A stretch of 64,000 nt of DNA from Sphingomonas kaistensis (GTDB lineage: Bacteria; Pseudomonadota; Alphaproteobacteria; Sphingomonadales; Sphingomonadaceae), in assembly GCF_036884275.1 (NCBI RefSeq), contig NZ_CP145607.1:1289001-1353000 (forward strand). Reading direction: 5' to 3'. A program made the translations under genes and the position numbers. This document shows, in pieces, positions 55,573-64,000 of this stretch. Within the stretch, counting starts at the first letter, position 1, and each line of letters begins with the position of its first letter. The notes beneath the pieces are model-generated. The model ran no database searches, had not been told where the DNA came from, and saw nothing but the letters and a program-made list of their open reading frames with translations.

Positions 55573-56879
55573 TGGACGTGCCCCTGCTCGCCCTGTCGCG
55601 AAGTCCGGTGCGGCTTCCCGGTCGAAGCCCCCGTGATGCGGTGGTCGAGAACATGCGACTGCTGGTCCAGCTCCGCTGGATCGCGGTCGCGGGGCAGGTG
55701 CTGGCGATCCTGGTCGCGCATCACCTCCTCGGCGTCGTCCTGCCGATCGAGGCCATGCTGAGCATTGCCGGGCTGCTGGCGCTGGGAAACCTTCTGTTCA
55801 CGGTGACTCTGCGCGAAGCATGGGTGGTGCCGGGAGAGCTGCTGCTGGCGCTGTTGCTCGACATGGCCGCGCTGACCGCCCAACTCTATCTCAGCGGCGG
55901 CACCCGCAATCCTTTCATCTCGCTCTACCTGCTGCAGATCGTGCTCGGCGCCATTCTGCTGCCCGCAAGCCGCGCCTGGCTGCTGGTCGCGGCCTCGATC
56001 GCCGCTTTCTTTTTCCTGGCGACCTATCACTTGCCGCTCAACTTTCCGCCGCAGCTTGCCGACGAGATCGATCTGGCGCTGATCGGGCAGGAGATTGCGT
56101 TCGTGATGGTGGCGGTGCTGCTGGTGCTGTTCATGACCCGCATCAGCCGCAACCTGCGCGCCCGCGACGATTATGTGGCGGAGCTTCGCCAGCGGGCGGC
56201 GGAAGAGGATTCGATCGTCCGCATGGGCCTGTTCGCGAGCGGCGCCGCGCATGAATTGGGCACGCCATTATCCTCGCTGTCGGTCCTCGTCGGCGACTGG
56301 CAGCGCGACCCCGAGCTTACCCGTGACGAGCGGTTTCGCGAGGAGCTGACCGACGCCAGCCGTGCGGTCGAGCGCTGCCGTGAGATCGTCAGCGACATCC
56401 TCGACACCTCCGGCCTGCCGCGCGGCGAAGCGATGGCCAGCCTTGCCGCCGAGAGCGTGCTGGCGGACCTCGTCGCCGACTGGCAGGCGCTGCATGAGCA
56501 TGTGCCGCTCGATGCCCAGTTCGAGACGGTGCGAGGCGCGCGGATCCCAGGCGAGCCGGCCTTGCGCCAGGCGCTGTGGAGCCTGCTCGAGAATGCCGGT
56601 GAAGTGTCGCCCGGCGGGATCGCGATGCACGCCTCGGTCGAAAGCGAGCAATTGCTGGTCGATATCGTCGACGACGGCCCCGGCTTCGCGCCGCAGCAGC
56701 TGGCCGCGCTCGGGCAGGCCTCGCGCTCGGTCAAGGGTGCCGGCCACGGCCTCGGGCTGTTCCTCGCCGCCAGCGTCGCCCGGCGGCTGGGGGGGTCGCT
56801 GAGCGCCGCCAATCGGGCCGAAGGCGGCGCGTCGGTTCGGCTCGCGCTCCCGCTGGTCGGCTCGGAGCCAAAGCCATGA
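55572..56879 (+). CDS. regB: Redox-sensing histidine kinase RegB/PrrB
   Basis: A 435-residue membrane sensor with six hydrophobic helices in residues 30-190 and a cytoplasmic kinase. The quinone-associated RegB signature GGTRNPF is at 109-115. The H box ASGAAHELGTPLSSL has H227. C269 in VERCREI lies 42 residues later, where RegB proteins carry their redox-active cysteine. The ATPase domain has LLENAGEVSPGG, DDGPGFAP and GHGLGLFLAASVA. An in-frame upstream reading was rejected; ATG 55572 overlaps the SURF1 stop by one base. It should phosphorylate the adjacent RegA according to quinone and respiratory state. Confidence 0.92.
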   Translation: MDVPLLALSRSPVRLPGRSPRDAVVENMRLLVQLRWIAVAGQVLAILVAHHLLGVVLPIEAMLSIAGLLALGNLLFTVTLREAWVVPGELLLALLLDMAALTAQLYLSGGTRNPFISLYLLQIVLGAILLPASRAWLLVAASIAAFFFLATYHLPLNFPPQLADEIDLALIGQEIAFVMVAVLLVLFMTRISRNLRARDDYVAELRQRAAEEDSIVRMGLFASGAAHELGTPLSSLSVLVGDWQRDPELTRDERFREELTDASRAVERCREIVSDILDTSGLPRGEAMASLAAESVLADLVADWQALHEHVPLDAQFETVRGARIPGEPALRQALWSLLENAGEVSPGGIAMHASVESEQLLVDIVDDGPGFAPQQLAALGQASRSVKGAGHGLGLFLAASVARRLGGSLSAANRAEGGASVRLALPLVGSEPKP

Positions 56880-57412
56880 GCGGCACGCCCGGACGGCTGG
56901 TTATCGTCGAGGACGACGAAGATTTCGCCCGCACGCTGGCCCGCTCGTTCGAGCGGCGCGGTTATGCGGTGCGCACTGCGATCGGTCCGGTCGAGCTTGG
57001 CGCGTTGCTGGCCGAAGAAGAGTTCGACTACGCAGTCGTCGATCTCAAGCTTGGCACGCATTCGGGCCTGCCCTGCGTCGCCGCGATCGCCGAGGCCGAT
57101 CCCTCCACGCGGATCGTCGTCCTGACCGGGTTCGCCAGCATCGCCACCGCGGTCGAAGCGATCAAATTGGGTGCTGCCCACTATCTGCCCAAGCCCAGTA
57201 ACACCGACGACATCGAGGCGGCTTTTGGCCGGTCGGCCGGCAATTCCGCCGTGCCTGTCGATGGTCGCGCGACGTCGCTTCGGACGTTGGAATGGGAAAA
57301 GATCAACGAGACTTTGATCGCCACCGGCTTCAATATCTCGGAAACGGCGCGCCGGCTCGGCATGCACCGCCGCACACTCGCCCGGAAGCTCGAGAAACGA
57401 CCGGTCCGCTAG
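56876..57412 (+). CDS. regA: Response regulator RegA/PrrA
   Basis: A 178-residue response regulator: receiver domain with acidic pair VEDDEDF (11-17), phospho-acceptor D56 in AVVDLKLG, VVLTGFASI, and lysine in YLPKPSN, then a short linker and a Fis-type helix-turn-helix at the C-terminus (NISETARRLGMHRRTLARKLEKR). That HTH is near-invariant in RegA. It overlaps regB by four bases. The pair generally controls respiration, carbon fixation and photosynthesis genes in alphaproteobacteria; here the linked target is likely the cyo operon itself. Confidence 0.93.
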   Translation: MSGTPGRLVIVEDDEDFARTLARSFERRGYAVRTAIGPVELGALLAEEEFDYAVVDLKLGTHSGLPCVAAIAEADPSTRIVVLTGFASIATAVEAIKLGAAHYLPKPSNTDDIEAAFGRSAGNSAVPVDGRATSLRTLEWEKINETLIATGFNISETARRLGMHRRTLARKLEKRPVR

Positions 57413-57563
57413 CCGTCGAGAGCAGGCGGGCGGGCTGGCACCAGCGGTGCGCCATGTGGCCGATCGGCGACACTGCCGTTCAATCGGGCGCTAGCCCGGC
57501 AGGGGGTGACACGATCGTTCCTCTGGCGCATTGGCAACGTGGAGCAACCGGGAACGCCTTCTT

Positions 57564-59741
57564 TTGCGACGTTATTTTCTGATTTCCTACCGAACGGCCC
57601 TGCTGGCCGGCAGCGCCACTTTGTTTCTCTTCGCTTCGCCGGTCGCCGCGCAGGTGAAGCGCCCGGAGCCGACGCGCCCGGTCTGCGCGCCCGAGCCGCC
57701 CACCGTCGCACCGGCTCCGCCAGCGGGCGCGAACCTGCCCGAGGTCGATCCGATCATTTGCCAGGAAGAACTGGCCAAGGAAGTCCCGCCGCTCGGGGCC
57801 GACGACCCGGCGCTCAGCGGTCCGCTGGAAAGTGTCGCCGAGTTCGAGGCGCGGCTTCGGGCGCAGGAAGCGGCCGGGCTGGGTGTCGCGCCGACCGCCG
57901 ATCCCGAGCTGTCCCAGCCGCTGCCGCCCTTGAGCCAGTTCGACGTCCGCGAAGTCGAGCTCGCGCAGCCCGAGCCGACCGAGGCGGCGCCCGAGCTTCG
58001 CTATGCGGTGCGGATCGACGGTCTCGCCGAGGCCGATGCGCTGACCGACGTCGACATGCAGGGCGAGTTCGACAGACTGTCGGCACTCGACGAAGGCGAC
58101 GGCAAGGCGGCGAACGAGGCGATGCTGTCGGCGCGGTTGACAGAGGACAGCAAGCTGCTTCAGCGGATCCTTCAGGCCGAAGGCTGGTACGACGGCGCGG
58201 TGCAGACCAGTATCGAGCGGGCGCCGAGCGAAACCGGCGGGCAGGTCACCGCCGTGCTGCAGGTGTCGCCCGGCACGCGCTACACCATCGGCACCATCGC
58301 GGTTGAGGCCGATTCGCCGACCCCGCCGGACCTCATCACCAGCAATCTTGCGCTCAAGGTCGGCGAGCCGATCGTCGCGCAGCGCATCCAGGGTGCCGAG
58401 GCCAATCTCGCCATTGTCCTTCCGCAGGAAGGCTATCCCTTCGCCACCGTCGGGCAGCGAGACGTGCTGCTCGATCCCGACACCCATCTTGGCGATTACA
58501 CGCTGCCGATCACGCTTGGCCCGCGGGCGCGATTCGGCGGGTTCCGGACGACGGGCGACTTGGCGTTCGGGGCGAGCCATGTGAAGACCTTGTCGCGGTT
58601 CAAGGCCGGTGAGCTTTACGACAGCCGCGATGTCGACGACCTGCGCGAGGCATTGGTCGCCACCGGACTGTTCACCACCGTCGCGGTCGAGCCCGAGCGC
58701 AGCGGGCAGCGCAATCCCGACGGGACCGAGACGGTGACCATGCTGGTGACGCAGGATGCCGGCCCGCCGCGCACGCTGGCGGCGAGCGCGGGTTATGGCA
58801 CGGGGCAGGGGTTCCGGGTCGAGGGCAGTTGGACCCACCGCAACCTGTTCCCGCCCGAGGGCGCGTTGATAGCCAGCGCGGTGGCGGGCACGCAGGAGCT
58901 CGGCGCGAGCGCGATCTTCCGCCGGTCCAACGCGGGCAAGCGCGACCGTACCTTGCAGGCGGGGATCGAGGCGCGGCGGAGCGACTATGACGCGTTCGAA
59001 GCGCTGACCGGGCGGATTTTCGGGCGGTTGAGCTACGACAGCACGCCGATCTGGCGGAAGACCTTTACCTGGGGGATCGGCGCCGAAATTCTCGGTACGA
59101 TCGAAAAGGATTATAATTTCGCGCTGGGCCGCCGCGACGACCGCAAGTTCCTGATCGGCGCGCTGACCGGGCAGGTCGGCTTCGACAAGACCGACAGCCT
59201 GCTCGACCCGACCAAGGGGTTCCGGGCGCAGATCCTGGTGCAGCCCGAAGGCGCGCTGAGCGATGGCTTCCGTCCGTATGTGCGCAGCCAGCTCGACGGT
59301 AGCGCCTATCATCCGGTCGGAGACAGCATCGTGATCGCGGGCCGCGCCCGGGCGGGCACCACGCTCGGGATCGATCGCTTCCAGCTGGCACCGTCGCGGC
59401 GAACTTACGCTGGCGGCGGCGGGTCGGTGCGCGGCTTTGCGTATCAGCAGCTCGGACCCAAGGACCCGGACGGGCGGCCGCTTGGCGGGCTGAGTCTGGT
59501 CGAGGCGGCGGGCGAAGTACGCTATCGCTTCGGCGACTTCGGCGTGGTCGGCTTTGTCGACATGGGCCAGGTCTATGAAGACCGGGTGCCGACCTTCAAG
59601 GACCTGCGCACCGGCGTCGGGATCGGCGCGCGCTACTATACCAGCTTCGGGCCGCTGCGGGTCGATGTCGCGACGCCGCTTGGCCGGCGTGCGGGCGAGA
59701 GCCGGTTCAACGTCTACATCTCGATCGGCCAGGCCTTCTGA
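57564..59741 (+). CDS. tamA: TamA-type outer membrane assembly protein (BamA/Omp85 family)
   Basis: A 725-residue Omp85 protein with signal peptide, a long Pro/Glu-rich N-terminal segment (residues about 30-140: PTRPVCAPEPPTVAP, ADPELSQPLPPLSQF), POTRA-like repeats (about 145-395) and a C-terminal 16-strand barrel ending in Phe. The L6 loop motif appears as GGGGSVRGFAYQQ. Partner gene tamB follows with a one-base overlap. The start is uncertain: no ATG fits, and TTG 57564 (MRRYFLISYRTALLAGS) gives the best signal peptide; TTG 57531 is an alternative. Confidence 0.85.
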   Translation: MRRYFLISYRTALLAGSATLFLFASPVAAQVKRPEPTRPVCAPEPPTVAPAPPAGANLPEVDPIICQEELAKEVPPLGADDPALSGPLESVAEFEARLRAQEAAGLGVAPTADPELSQPLPPLSQFDVREVELAQPEPTEAAPELRYAVRIDGLAEADALTDVDMQGEFDRLSALDEGDGKAANEAMLSARLTEDSKLLQRILQAEGWYDGAVQTSIERAPSETGGQVTAVLQVSPGTRYTIGTIAVEADSPTPPDLITSNLALKVGEPIVAQRIQGAEANLAIVLPQEGYPFATVGQRDVLLDPDTHLGDYTLPITLGPRARFGGFRTTGDLAFGASHVKTLSRFKAGELYDSRDVDDLREALVATGLFTTVAVEPERSGQRNPDGTETVTMLVTQDAGPPRTLAASAGYGTGQGFRVEGSWTHRNLFPPEGALIASAVAGTQELGASAIFRRSNAGKRDRTLQAGIEARRSDYDAFEALTGRIFGRLSYDSTPIWRKTFTWGIGAEILGTIEKDYNFALGRRDDRKFLIGALTGQVGFDKTDSLLDPTKGFRAQILVQPEGALSDGFRPYVRSQLDGSAYHPVGDSIVIAGRARAGTTLGIDRFQLAPSRRTYAGGGGSVRGFAYQQLGPKDPDGRPLGGLSLVEAAGEVRYRFGDFGVVGFVDMGQVYEDRVPTFKDLRTGVGIGARYYTSFGPLRVDVATPLGRRAGESRFNVYISIGQAF

Positions 59742-62700
59742 TGAGCGAGACCGCCGCCACCGCCGACGGGCTGACCGAAGAGACGGTCGTCATCCGCCGC
59801 CACCGCAACTGGCCGCTGACCATCGCCAAGGTGCTGCTGGGCATCGTCGTTGCGCTGGCCCTGCTGGTGCTGGCGCTGTTCGCCTTTATCAACACCGACC
59901 CCGGGCGCCGCTTCGCTGCTGACCGGATCGAGGCGCTCGAATTCGCCAACGGGATGAAGATCGGGGTGGGGCGGATCGACGGTTCGCTGACCGGCGCGTC
60001 GACCATTCACGACTTCACGCTGTCCGATCCGAAAGGTGTGTTCTTTCAGGCACCGCTGGTGCGGCTCGACTGGCGGCCGCTCGATTATCTCAACAACCGG
60101 GTCGATATTCGCAGCCTGATCGCGCCGACCGCCACGCTGGCGCGCCTGCCCGAGTTCAAGGCTTCTCCGCCGAGCGACGGGCCGCTGCTGCCCGACCTCG
60201 ACATCGACATTGGGCGGCTGAAAGTCGACCGCTTGATCATCGGCCCGTCGGTGACCGGTGAAGAGCGGGTCGGGTCGATCGACGGCCGGGTCCGAATTGC
60301 CGACCGCCGCGCGCAGGTCACGCTGCAGGCGGCGGTGATCGGCGGCGAGGGCCGCGCCGGTGGCGACCGGCTGGCGCTCAACCTCGATGCCGTGCCCGAC
60401 GACAACAAGCTGACGCTCGACGCCTTTGTCAGCGCGCCGGCGGGCGGGGTGCTGGCGACGATGTCCGGGCTGACTGCGCCGGTCCGCGCGCGAGTGCAGG
60501 GCAGCGGCGACTGGAAGAAGTGGGACGGGCGGTTGCTCGCCGACATGGACAATCAGCCCTTCGCTCGGCTGGTGCTGAGCGCGCGCGACGGGACGTTCGG
60601 GGTGCGCGGGCCGACGCGGGTGGCGCGGCTGGTCGAGGGGCCGACGGCGGCGCTGCTGGGGCCGATCACCAATGTCGCGGTGCAATCGACCTGGGCCAAT
60701 CGCCGTGCGGACTTGAACGGCCGCTTCTCGAGCGATGCCTTTACGCTCGTCGCCAACGGCGTCGCCGACCTCGGCCGCGACCGGTTCGAGGAGATGAAGC
60801 TCAATTTCGGCCTGCTGAAGCCGCAGGTGCTGGCGCCCAACTTTGCCGGGCGCGACCTTCGCGCCGCGCTGACGCTGAACGGGGCGCTCAGGCGGCCCAC
60901 GGTCGATTACCGCATCAATGCGGCGACGCTGGCCTTCAACGACATGGGCCTGCAGGCCTTCGATGCGCAAGGGCAGGCGCGGTTCGACAAGAACCAGATG
61001 ATCGTCCCCATCGCCGCCACCGCGCGGGCGATCACCGGGCTCGACGTCGCGGCCGGGGGCGCGATCACCAACGTCCGGCTCGATGGCGATCTGGCGGTCG
61101 ACTGGCCGCGGATCGTGTCGGACAATCTGCGCATCCGTTCGAACCGGATCGACGCCAAGGCCATCGTCCTCGCCGACGTCGCCAAGGGCCTCTATACCGG
61201 CGCGATCGACGGCCGGGTCAACGATTACCGGATCGACAGCGTCGGCATCTTCAACATCGTCACCAACGCCGATGTGAAGACGGTACCGAGCGGCGGCTTC
61301 GCGCTGGTCGGGCGGGTTCGCGCGCAATCAACGCGGCTGTTCAATGACGGCGTGCGTAGCTTCCTCGGCGGCAATGTCGTGACATCGAGCGATGTCGCTT
61401 ACGGCACCGACGGTTTTATCCGTTTCTCGCGGCTACGGCTGAATGCGCCGCTGTTGCGCGTGACCGACGGGCGGGGGAGTTATTCGCCCGACGGCCGGAT
61501 CGAGCTGCGCGCTCAGGGCGTGTCGCAGCAATATGGGCCGGTTGGCGTCCAAGTGGCCGGCACCGTCAGCAACCCGCGTGCGATCGTCACTGCGGCCAAT
61601 CCCGGCTTCGGGATCGGCATCGCCGGCCTCACCGCCGACATCCGCAGCACCGGCAACGCCTACGCCATCCTTGCGCGCGGGCGGAGCGATTACGGCGATT
61701 TTACCGCCGACGTATCGGTCCAAACCGCGGCCGGGCCGCTGACGATCGACATCCGCCGCGCGACGCTGGCAGGGATCAATGTGCAAGGCCGGGTCAGGCA
61801 GACACCGGCGGGGCCATTCGCCGGGCAGCTCAATGCGCAAGGCCAGGGGATCGGCGGGGTCGTGCGGTTGGCGGCGGCCGGGCGGTATCAGCAGGCGATC
61901 ATTAACCTCCGCGCGCGCAATGCGCTGCTGCCCGAGCCGGCGGGCATCGCGGTCGGCGCGGCGATCGTCGATGCGCGCGTCATCCTTTACGACCAGCCCG
62001 AGATCGTCGCCGACGCGCAGATCGCCGACGCGCGCTTCGGGTCGACCAACATCGCGGCGCTGCGCACGATCATCAATTATCGTGGTGGGCAGGGCTTTGC
62101 CCGCGGTGTCGCCGAGGGAACGTCGGGCGTGCCCTTCCGCATGGCCTTCAACAGCGAACTGACCCCGCAACTGTGGCGCGCGTCGCTCAAGGGCCGGGTC
62201 AACGGCATCGACGTCCGCACCGAGAGCCCGGCGCGGATTGTGCCGCGAAACGGCACCTACGAACTGCTGCCGACCCGGCTCGCCTTCGATCGGGGCAGCA
62301 TGCGGCTGGCCGGCAGCTATGGCCGCGAGCTCAGTCTGCAAAGCCGGATCGATGCGGTCGACATGAGCCTGATCAACGTCTTCGCGCCCGGCCTCGGCAT
62401 CGGGGGTGCCGCGACGGGAAGTATCGATTTCGTTCAGAGCGGCAACGCCTTCCCGCGCCTCGACGCGAGTCTTGCGATCCGCAATTTCACCCGCACCACC
62501 GCGGCGTCGGTCAGCCGCCCTCTCGACGTCAATCTGGTCGCCAGGCTGGCGCCGGGCACCGGTACCCTCAACGCCGTGATGCGGACCCGCGGCACGGTGG
62601 TCGGACGGGTTCAGGCCGCGATCCAGCCGCTGGGGTCGGGCAGCTGGACCAGCCGCATCGCCGGCGCGCCGCTGACCGGCGGGATCCGCTACATCGGCCC

Positions 62701-63979
62701 GGCCGACGCCTTGTTCTCCTTCGCGGGACTTGCCGACCAGAGCCTGTCGGGCTCGCTCGGCGTCGCCGCCGATTTCGGCGGTCGGGTCGATCAGCCGAGC
62801 CTCGCCGGCGTGGTACGCGGGCGCAATCTGACCTACGCCAACGCCACCTATGGCACCCGCATTACCGACATGGCCCTGCAAGGCCGCTTCACCGGCGAGC
62901 GATTGCAGATCGACCAGCTTACCGGCCGAGCGGGTGGCGGCACGGTGGCCGGAAAGGGCTATGTCAGCCTTGCCGCCGCGAGCGGCTATCCGGCCAATTT
63001 CGACCTGTCGCTCGACAATGCGCGGCTGGCCGACAGCGATGCGCTGCGGGTGACGGCGACCGGCAATGTCCGGCTGATCAAGGCCGCCAACCAGTCGCCG
63101 GTGCTGAGCGGCACGGTACGACTGCCCGCGACGCGCTATCAGATCGTACGGCAGGGATCGGCCCAGGTGCCCGAGTTGACCGGCGTCCGGTTCAAGCCGC
63201 CGAGGGGCCGCCCGCGGGTCACCGGCGATGCCGCGCCGCAATCGGCCGCCGCCAGCTTCGGCGACGTCCGCCTCGACCTCAACATCGTCGCGCCGGGGCA
63301 GCTGTTCGTGTCGGGCATGGGTCTCGAAAGCGAATGGCGCGCCGACATGCGGGTGACAGGCACCAGCCAGGCACCGCGGATCACCGGTGACATCAATCTC
63401 GTGCGCGGCACCTTGGGCTTCGCCGGCCGCTCGTTCGAGCTTCAGGAAGGCACCGTGCGCTTCATTGGCGGCAGCGCGTCGGACGCGACGGTGACGATGA
63501 GCGCGACTGAGACGATCGAGGATGTCGACGTAACGGTGAATGTCGTGGGCTCGGCGCTCGACCCGCGAATTACGTTCAGCAGTTCGCCCGGCCTGCCGCA
63601 GGACGAGATCGTGTCGCGCATCCTGTTCGGCAATTCGGTCGGGCAGCTGTCGGCGATCCAGGCGGTGCAACTGGCGGCTTCGCTCAACACGCTGCGCGGG
63701 TCGGGCGGGGGCGGGCTCAATCCGCTCGGCAAGCTGCGCCAAGTGGCGGGCATCGACCGGCTGCGCATCCTCGGGCCCGACGATACGCAAGGGCGCGGCA
63801 CGGCGCTGGCGGCGGGCAAGTATATCGGCGACGACATCTATCTCGAGGTCGTGACCGACGCCCGCGGCTTCACCGCGACCCAGCTTGAAGTGACGCTCAG
63901 CCGGAGCCTGTCCATCCTCAGCCAGGCGGGAGGATCGAACAGCACCAACGTCAACGTGCGCTATCGGAAGACCTATTGA
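59741..63979 (+). CDS. tamB: Translocation and assembly module protein TamB (DUF490)
   Basis: A 1412-residue AsmA/TamB-family protein that spans the periplasm as a long beta-taco and, with TamA, helps insert outer-membrane proteins or move lipids. One N-terminal transmembrane helix (about 27-50, in WPLTIAKVLLGIVVALALL) is followed by repetitive beta-structure. The C-terminal DUF490 domain shows GTLGFAGRSFELQEGTVRFIGG, DPRITFSSSPGLPQDEIVSRILFG and a final aromatic RYRKTY. The start overlaps the tamA stop by one base. Full length is inside the window. Confidence 0.92.
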   Translation: MSETAATADGLTEETVVIRRHRNWPLTIAKVLLGIVVALALLVLALFAFINTDPGRRFAADRIEALEFANGMKIGVGRIDGSLTGASTIHDFTLSDPKGVFFQAPLVRLDWRPLDYLNNRVDIRSLIAPTATLARLPEFKASPPSDGPLLPDLDIDIGRLKVDRLIIGPSVTGEERVGSIDGRVRIADRRAQVTLQAAVIGGEGRAGGDRLALNLDAVPDDNKLTLDAFVSAPAGGVLATMSGLTAPVRARVQGSGDWKKWDGRLLADMDNQPFARLVLSARDGTFGVRGPTRVARLVEGPTAALLGPITNVAVQSTWANRRADLNGRFSSDAFTLVANGVADLGRDRFEEMKLNFGLLKPQVLAPNFAGRDLRAALTLNGALRRPTVDYRINAATLAFNDMGLQAFDAQGQARFDKNQMIVPIAATARAITGLDVAAGGAITNVRLDGDLAVDWPRIVSDNLRIRSNRIDAKAIVLADVAKGLYTGAIDGRVNDYRIDSVGIFNIVTNADVKTVPSGGFALVGRVRAQSTRLFNDGVRSFLGGNVVTSSDVAYGTDGFIRFSRLRLNAPLLRVTDGRGSYSPDGRIELRAQGVSQQYGPVGVQVAGTVSNPRAIVTAANPGFGIGIAGLTADIRSTGNAYAILARGRSDYGDFTADVSVQTAAGPLTIDIRRATLAGINVQGRVRQTPAGPFAGQLNAQGQGIGGVVRLAAAGRYQQAIINLRARNALLPEPAGIAVGAAIVDARVILYDQPEIVADAQIADARFGSTNIAALRTIINYRGGQGFARGVAEGTSGVPFRMAFNSELTPQLWRASLKGRVNGIDVRTESPARIVPRNGTYELLPTRLAFDRGSMRLAGSYGRELSLQSRIDAVDMSLINVFAPGLGIGGAATGSIDFVQSGNAFPRLDASLAIRNFTRTTAASVSRPLDVNLVARLAPGTGTLNAVMRTRGTVVGRVQAAIQPLGSGSWTSRIAGAPLTGGIRYIGPADALFSFAGLADQSLSGSLGVAADFGGRVDQPSLAGVVRGRNLTYANATYGTRITDMALQGRFTGERLQIDQLTGRAGGGTVAGKGYVSLAAASGYPANFDLSLDNARLADSDALRVTATGNVRLIKAANQSPVLSGTVRLPATRYQIVRQGSAQVPELTGVRFKPPRGRPRVTGDAAPQSAAASFGDVRLDLNIVAPGQLFVSGMGLESEWRADMRVTGTSQAPRITGDINLVRGTLGFAGRSFELQEGTVRFIGGSASDATVTMSATETIEDVDVTVNVVGSALDPRITFSSSPGLPQDEIVSRILFGNSVGQLSAIQAVQLAASLNTLRGSGGGGLNPLGKLRQVAGIDRLRILGPDDTQGRGTALAAGKYIGDDIYLEVVTDARGFTATQLEVTLSRSLSILSQAGGSNSTNVNVRYRKTY

Positions 63980-64000
63980 TGCGCGTCGCGGCGGTGGCGG
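63979..64000 (+). CDS. Start of an additional reading frame, cut by the window edge
   Basis: An ATG at 63979 overlaps the tamB stop (TGATG) and opens MRVAAVA before the sequence ends. The coupling suggests another gene of the same operon, but only seven codons are visible and no product can be assigned. Confidence 0.3.

Overview
The window is GC-rich chromosomal DNA from an alphaproteobacterium, most likely a member of the Sphingomonadales. The call rests on an almost uninterrupted str-S10-spc ribosomal block, RegB/RegA two-component genes beside a quinol oxidase, a PEPxxWA-CTERM protein, a FYDLN-acid (TIGR02300) protein, a DUF6481 protein and Flp/Tad-type pilins. No transposase, CRISPR array, rRNA or phage gene was seen. 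One tRNA gene (Ala, GGC) is present.

Layout. 1-1422: divergent aroQ (cut by the window edge) and thiS-thiG. 1423-2741: a lower-GC upstream region, a secreted PEP-CTERM protein and its terminator. 2806-7744 (minus): a tight run of cmk, a thiamine-diphosphate enzyme of the acetolactate synthase type and two exported M24 peptidases. 7845-11402: a TIGR02300 protein, tRNA-Ala, two near-identical Flp pilins and a class A penicillin-binding protein. 11512-15105: a peptide-type solute-binding lipoprotein, DUF4112, free-methionine sulfoxide reductase, a secreted unknown and a universal stress protein. 15200-18333: pdhC, a thioesterase and lpd. 18334-24471: a flavin monooxygenase, two exported amidohydrolases, a DUF4142 lipoprotein, a cupin and a membrane protein of unknown function.

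24476-43385 is the translation block: rpsL-rpsG-fusA-tuf, then a four-gene interruption (DUF6481, DUF2975, XRE regulator, secreted unknown) that carries a decayed copy of the tuf 3' end, then rpsJ through rplO, secY and adk. The alpha operon (rpsM-rpsK-rpoA-rplQ) does not follow adk in this window. 43432-50537: an SRPBCC protein, folA, an FAD-linked oxidoreductase, mfd and an MFS transporter. 50673-57412: cyoABCD-surf1-regB-regA, packed with 1-4 nt overlaps in its distal half, which joins a terminal quinol oxidase to a redox-sensing two-component system. 57564-63979: tamA-tamB for outer-membrane protein assembly, with one more start codon at the right edge.

The most notable observations are: CCCTCTCCC/GGGAGAGGG palindromes inside the pdhC coding sequence, translated in one frame as PSP..GEGQ linker peptides; the tuf 3'-end remnant with a copied terminator; a cluster of CGATA/TATCG repeats in front of the DUF2975-XRE pair; an intrinsic-terminator hairpin inside the spc operon between rpmD and rplO; an RGG-rich N-terminal extension on ribosomal protein S5; and the linkage of SURF1 and RegBA to a bo3-like quinol oxidase.
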